Shown in pieces: positions 60,461 through 64,000 of a stretch of DNA of 64,000 nt (within the stretch, counting starts at the first letter, position 1; each line of letters begins with the position of its first letter). Made by a program: the position numbers and the translations under genes. Source of the DNA: an uncultured Oscillibacter sp. GTDB taxonomy: Bacteria > Bacillota > Clostridia > Oscillospirales > Oscillospiraceae. Location of the stretch: the NCBI GenBank assembly GCA_902490355.1, contig CABUDN010000001.1, forward strand, positions 1 through 64,000, in the 5' to 3' direction. The notes under the pieces are model-generated. The model saw nothing but the letters and a program-made list of their open reading frames with translations, was not told the origin of the DNA and did not search any database.

Positions 60461-61561
60461 ATGAAAAAAGGACTTGCCATGCTGCTGACTTTGACCCTGA
60501 TGCTGGGGACCCTGAGCGCTTGCGGCGGAACGACCGATCTGGAGGCTGCCGACAAGGAGCCCGCGCAGAACGAGGAAACCCAGGATGCGGAAGGCACCGC
60601 CGCCGCCAAGATCGGCGTGGTGCTGACCACCAGCGGTCTGGGCGACAACAACTTCAACGACATGGTGTACGCCGGTCTGGAGAAGGCCAAAGAGGATCTG
60701 GGCATCACGTTTGATTACGCAGAGCCCTCTTCTCCCGATGAGTACACCACCATGACCTACAACTTCGCGCAGGACGGCTCCTATGATCTGATCATCGTCC
60801 TGTCCACGGACGGTGCCACCGCTCTCGACGAGATCGCCCCCCAGTACCCGGATCAGAAGTTCACTCTGGTGGACAACGCTTCCGACAACCCCAACGTGTG
60901 CAACATTCTGAAAAACGGCGCTGAGCAGACCTTCCTCACCGGCGTCATCGCCGGTCTCATGACCACCGATGACCGCTTTGAGTTCACCAACCCCGACAAG
61001 AAGGTGGGTGCCATTCAGGGTCTGGATACCGCTACCCTCAACGCCATGAGCACCGGCTTTGCCTGCGGTGCCCGGTTCTACGATCCCGAGGTGGAAGTGC
61101 TGGTGTCCACGGTGGGTAACTTCACCGATGTCAACACCGGCAAGGAAATGGCCGTCGCCATGTACAATCAGGGCGTCGATGTCATTCAGAACCTGGCCGG
61201 CAGCGGCGCCGGCATCTGGGCGGCCCTGGAAGAAAAGCAGTTCTACGGTCTGGGCTGCGGCGCCAACCAGAACAGCCTCTCTCCCTACATTCCCGCCACG
61301 GCCGGCTTCGTGCTCACCGACATTGCCTATGACCAGTGCCAGCAGATCATCGACGGCACCTGGACTGCCGGCAACGTGTATCCCTCTTTCTCCGACGGTG
61401 CCTTTGCCTATCTGACCGAGGATGCCTCTGTGGAGCTGCCCGAGGACCTGCTGGAGAAGGTGGATGCCGCGCAGGAGTGGTACGTGAACAGCGGCGTCTC
61501 CCTGCCCACCACCATGGACGAAGTGGACGGCTGGATTGCCCAGTACGGCCAGAGCAAGTAA
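60461..61561 (+). CDS. BMP/Med-family nucleoside-binding lipoprotein
   Basis: 366 residues. Lipoprotein signal (KKGLAMLLTLTLMLGTLSACGG), then a BMP (basic membrane protein) fold: IGVVLTTSGLGDNNFNDMVYAGL, TYNFAQDGSYDLIIVLSTDG, NILKNGAEQTFLTGVIAGLM, QNLAGSGAGIWAAL, GLGCGANQNSL. BMP proteins bind purine nucleosides. ATG at 60461 has AAGGAGG 7 bases upstream; an in-frame ATG at 60413 has none. First gene of the ABC operon. Confidence 0.92.
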   Translation: MKKGLAMLLTLTLMLGTLSACGGTTDLEAADKEPAQNEETQDAEGTAAAKIGVVLTTSGLGDNNFNDMVYAGLEKAKEDLGITFDYAEPSSPDEYTTMTYNFAQDGSYDLIIVLSTDGATALDEIAPQYPDQKFTLVDNASDNPNVCNILKNGAEQTFLTGVIAGLMTTDDRFEFTNPDKKVGAIQGLDTATLNAMSTGFACGARFYDPEVEVLVSTVGNFTDVNTGKEMAVAMYNQGVDVIQNLAGSGAGIWAALEEKQFYGLGCGANQNSLSPYIPATAGFVLTDIAYDQCQQIIDGTWTAGNVYPSFSDGAFAYLTEDASVELPEDLLEKVDAAQEWYVNSGVSLPTTMDEVDGWIAQYGQSK

Positions 61562-61591
61562 CCTTTCACATGATAAAAAGGCGGTGCTTCT

Positions 61592-63109
61592 ATGAATGCG
61601 GTTGAAATGCGGGGCATTTCAAAGAATTTCGGCACCGTTCAGGCACTAAGCAACGTGGATTTCACCTTACGGCAAGGGGAAATCCACGCTGTTTTAGGGG
61701 AGAACGGCGCTGGAAAAACCACCCTGATGAAGATTCTCTACGGCATGCACAAGCCCTCCAGCGGCAAGATCTTCCTCAAAGGAAATCCCGTCACACTCCG
61801 GGACTCCCAGGCAGCCATCCGGGCCGGCATCGGCATGGTGCATCAGCATTTCATGCTGATTCCCGTGCTCAGTGTGGCCGAAAACATTGTGGCGGGCCGG
61901 GAACCCCGCCGGGGCGTGTTCTTTGATTTTGAACAGGCGGTCCGGGAAGTGGAGCAGCTGGAGCAGCGCAGCGGATTCCAGGTGGATCCCCGGGCCAAGG
62001 TGGAAACCCTCTCCGTGGGCCAGATGCAGCGGGTTGAGATTCTCAAGGCACTTTACCGGGGCGCGGACATTCTGATTCTGGACGAGCCCACTGCCGTCCT
62101 CACGCCCATTGAAGTACAGGAGTTCTTCTCCGCCCTGCGCCAGCTGCGCGCGGAAGGGAAGAGCATCATCATCATTACCCACAAGCTCTATGAGGTGATG
62201 GAAATTGCCGACCGGTGCACGGTTCTCCGGGACGGACAGCTCATCGGCAGCGTGGACAAGGACAAAACCTCCATGCAGCAGCTGGCCAGCATGATGGTAG
62301 GCCGGGAATACAGCTTCGAGGGCCGTCATCCCTCCCAGGCAATCGGGGAGACGTTCTTCTCCGTGGAGCACCTGTCTTACCGCAAAAACGGCATTCCCAT
62401 TCTCCAGGACATTGCGCTTTCCCTCCATCGGGGCGAGATTTTGGGTGTGGCCGGCATCGACGGCAACGGTCAGACCGAGCTCATTGAGGCGCTCACCGGC
62501 CTGCTCCGGCCCGACTCCATGGAATTGACGCTCAACGGCAAAAAAATTCAGGGCACGGCCGCGGACTTCATTGCAGCCGGCATCGGCCACGTGCCCGAGG
62601 ACCGCACGGTACGGGGACTGTCCCTGGCCCGGTCCATTGAGGAAAACTCCATTCTGGGCTACGAGAACCAGGCGCAGTTCAGCCGCCGGGGAATCATGGA
62701 CTACCGGTACATCCGGAAAAACGCGGAAGCCCTGGCCCAGAATTTCCGCATCAAAGCCCCCAATGTGGCAACTCCCTGCGGCGCGCTCTCCGGCGGCAAC
62801 CAGCAAAAGGTGGTCATCGCCCGGGTCTTCTCCCAATCTCCGGAAGTGGTGATCTGCGCCCAGCCCACCCGGGGCGTGGACGTGTCGGCCTCGGAATACA
62901 TCCATGAGGTCATGCTCGCGTACCGGGACCAGGGCAAGGGAATCCTGCTGATCTCCGCCGACCTGGACGAGGTGAAAAAACTCAGCGACACCATCGCTGT
63001 CATTTATCAGGGCCGCATTGTGGCTGTGGACCGTGCGGAACACTTTGACGACAACCGGCTGGGACTTTTGATGACCGGCGCCGCGCAGGACCCGGGAAAG
63101 GAGGCATAA
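61592..63109 (+). CDS. nucleoside ABC transporter ATP-binding protein (two domains)
   Basis: 505 residues. First ABC: GENGAGKTT, HQHFMLIP, the signature region LSVGQMQR, LILDEPTAVLTP. Second: GIDGNGQTE, LSGGNQQKVVIARV, VICAQPTRGVDV, where the Walker B acidic residue is replaced (C-A-Q-P), as is common in BMP-type ATPases with one degenerate site. AAAGGCGG about 9 bases before the ATG. Drives nucleoside import with the permease below. Confidence 0.92.
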   Translation: MNAVEMRGISKNFGTVQALSNVDFTLRQGEIHAVLGENGAGKTTLMKILYGMHKPSSGKIFLKGNPVTLRDSQAAIRAGIGMVHQHFMLIPVLSVAENIVAGREPRRGVFFDFEQAVREVEQLEQRSGFQVDPRAKVETLSVGQMQRVEILKALYRGADILILDEPTAVLTPIEVQEFFSALRQLRAEGKSIIIITHKLYEVMEIADRCTVLRDGQLIGSVDKDKTSMQQLASMMVGREYSFEGRHPSQAIGETFFSVEHLSYRKNGIPILQDIALSLHRGEILGVAGIDGNGQTELIEALTGLLRPDSMELTLNGKKIQGTAADFIAAGIGHVPEDRTVRGLSLARSIEENSILGYENQAQFSRRGIMDYRYIRKNAEALAQNFRIKAPNVATPCGALSGGNQQKVVIARVFSQSPEVVICAQPTRGVDVSASEYIHEVMLAYRDQGKGILLISADLDEVKKLSDTIAVIYQGRIVAVDRAEHFDDNRLGLLMTGAAQDPGKEA

Positions 63110-63112
63110 GGC

Positions 63113-64000
63113 ATGGAACTTGTGGGCACACGCAAAACCGTATATGTGGCTCTGCGCACCCTGCTGGCCTTCGTGCTGGCTCTGATCCTGGGCGGCATCG
63201 TCTTCTTTGCCGCGGGCTTCAATCCGGTGCAGGTCTATAAGCTGATCTTCCTGGGTGCCTTCGGCTCCGGGGAAGCCATTTTGACCACCCTGAGCTATGC
63301 CACGCCTCTGATCTTTACCGGTCTGGCCTTCGCCTTTGCCCAGCACGCCAAGGTCATGAACCTGGGCACGGAGGGCCAGCTCTATGTGGGCGCCATGGTG
63401 GCCGCCCTCATCGGCGGTTATCTTCCGCCCCTGCCCCGGATTCTCTTCGTTCCCCTGATTCTGGTGGTCAGCTGCCTGTGCGCCGGATGCTATGCCGGTA
63501 TCGCGGGCTTTTTGAGCAACCGGTTCGGCGCCAACATGGTCATCGTCACCCTGATGCAAAACTATGTGGCCCAGCTGTTTTGCAGCTACCTGGTCAACAA
63601 CGTGTTTGTGGATGACCAGGGCATCGCCCGGACCGCCGCCCTGCCGCAGCAGGCCCGTATCGGCAAGCTCATGGAGGGACATTACCTCTCCGCTTCCATC
63701 CTCATCGGCGTGGCTCTGGTGGCCGTGGTCTGGTTCCTGCTCAACCGTACCCGGCTGGGCTATCGCCTCCATTTCGTGGGCAGCAACCCGGCCTGCGCCG
63801 AGACCGCCGGCATCAATACCAAGCGCATGATGCTCATCACCCTGCTCATCAGCGGCGCTCTGGCAGGCTTCTGCGGCGCCACCCAGGTCATGGGCGTGCA
63901 GTACCGCTTTACCGACGGTTTTTCCAGCGGCTACGGCTTTGAGGGCATTGCCGTGGCGGCCCTGGCGGGCAACAATCCCGTGACGGTTTTGCTCTCGGCC
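63113..64000 (+). CDS. nucleoside ABC transporter permease, first subunit (cut by window end)
   Basis: 296 residues visible, running off the window. BPD_transp_2-type helices: LLAFVLALILGGIVFFAAG, NLGTEGQLYVGAM, GCYAGIAGFLSNRFGANMVIVTLMQNYVAQLF, RTRLGYRLHFVGSNPACAETAGIN, and the final AVAALAGNNPVTVLLSA. GGAGG lies 6 bases upstream, 3 bases after the ATPase stop. A second permease is usual and should follow beyond 64000. Confidence 0.9.
   Translation, partial: MELVGTRKTVYVALRTLLAFVLALILGGIVFFAAGFNPVQVYKLIFLGAFGSGEAILTTLSYATPLIFTGLAFAFAQHAKVMNLGTEGQLYVGAMVAALIGGYLPPLPRILFVPLILVVSCLCAGCYAGIAGFLSNRFGANMVIVTLMQNYVAQLFCSYLVNNVFVDDQGIARTAALPQQARIGKLMEGHYLSASILIGVALVAVVWFLLNRTRLGYRLHFVGSNPACAETAGINTKRMMLITLLISGALAGFCGATQVMGVQYRFTDGFSSGYGFEGIAVAALAGNNPVTVLLSA

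Overview
The window reads as a chromosomal segment of a GC-rich, strictly anaerobic Clostridia member, most likely an Oscillospiraceae-type gut bacterium. This is inferred from the Firmicutes gdpP-rplI order, CIRCE-controlled groESL, AGGAGG ribosome sites, sigma-A promoters, an anSME-type radical SAM enzyme, TAXI-TRAP and BMP transporters and an SLH surface protein. No rRNA, tRNA, CRISPR array or insertion sequence was seen.

Layout. 1-10.6 kb is housekeeping: a broken rplI start, gdpP, RNase J, an NfeD/SPFH pair, an RNA methyltransferase with a stand-alone EF-Tu domain II protein, a lipid kinase and groES-groEL behind a perfect CIRCE. 10.6-17.8 kb is an accessory island, all on the minus strand, with four transcription blocks. 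These are a Type III restriction-modification operon led by a winged-helix protein, a tandem array of six very small peptide genes with its own promoter and terminator, and a short prophage-like cassette. 18-31 kb holds a MATE pump and a ROK-controlled sugar regulon: galM, a ChvE-MmsA-MmsB transporter, an FGGY kinase, small membrane proteins, a DUF4867 protein and a fucose/arabinose-isomerase-family enzyme. 31-39.5 kb is a cell-surface and signalling region: an SLH/YDG surface protein, an O-antigen-ligase-like protein, an XRE regulator, and a Ser/Thr kinase followed by two tandem zinc-ribbon/TM/beta-helix paralogs.

39.7-53.7 kb is catabolic. An IclR regulator faces an operon of opine-type dehydrogenase, TAXI-TRAP transporter, IlvD/Edd dehydratase, nitroreductase, EamA exporter and RidA. 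It converges on an AraC-controlled operon of Gfo/Idh oxidoreductase, TIM-barrel isomerase, SDR dehydrogenase and SMP-30 lactonase. Together they look like an oxidative sugar or sugar-acid route. 53.8-57 kb has a membrane-anchored M3-type peptidase and an anSME. 57.3-64 kb is a purine-nucleoside uptake and salvage block: amidohydrolase/deaminase, PNP, a Crp/Fnr regulator, and a BMP-family ABC transporter whose permease runs off the window. A perfect palindrome sits at -41.5 of the transporter promoter.

The most novel-looking element is the peptide array at 15960-16567. It has six ribosome-bound mini-ORFs sharing a C-terminal IRNYVRFGGVR-like tail. Two units encode identical peptides while differing at five synonymous codon positions, so the peptides themselves are under selection.
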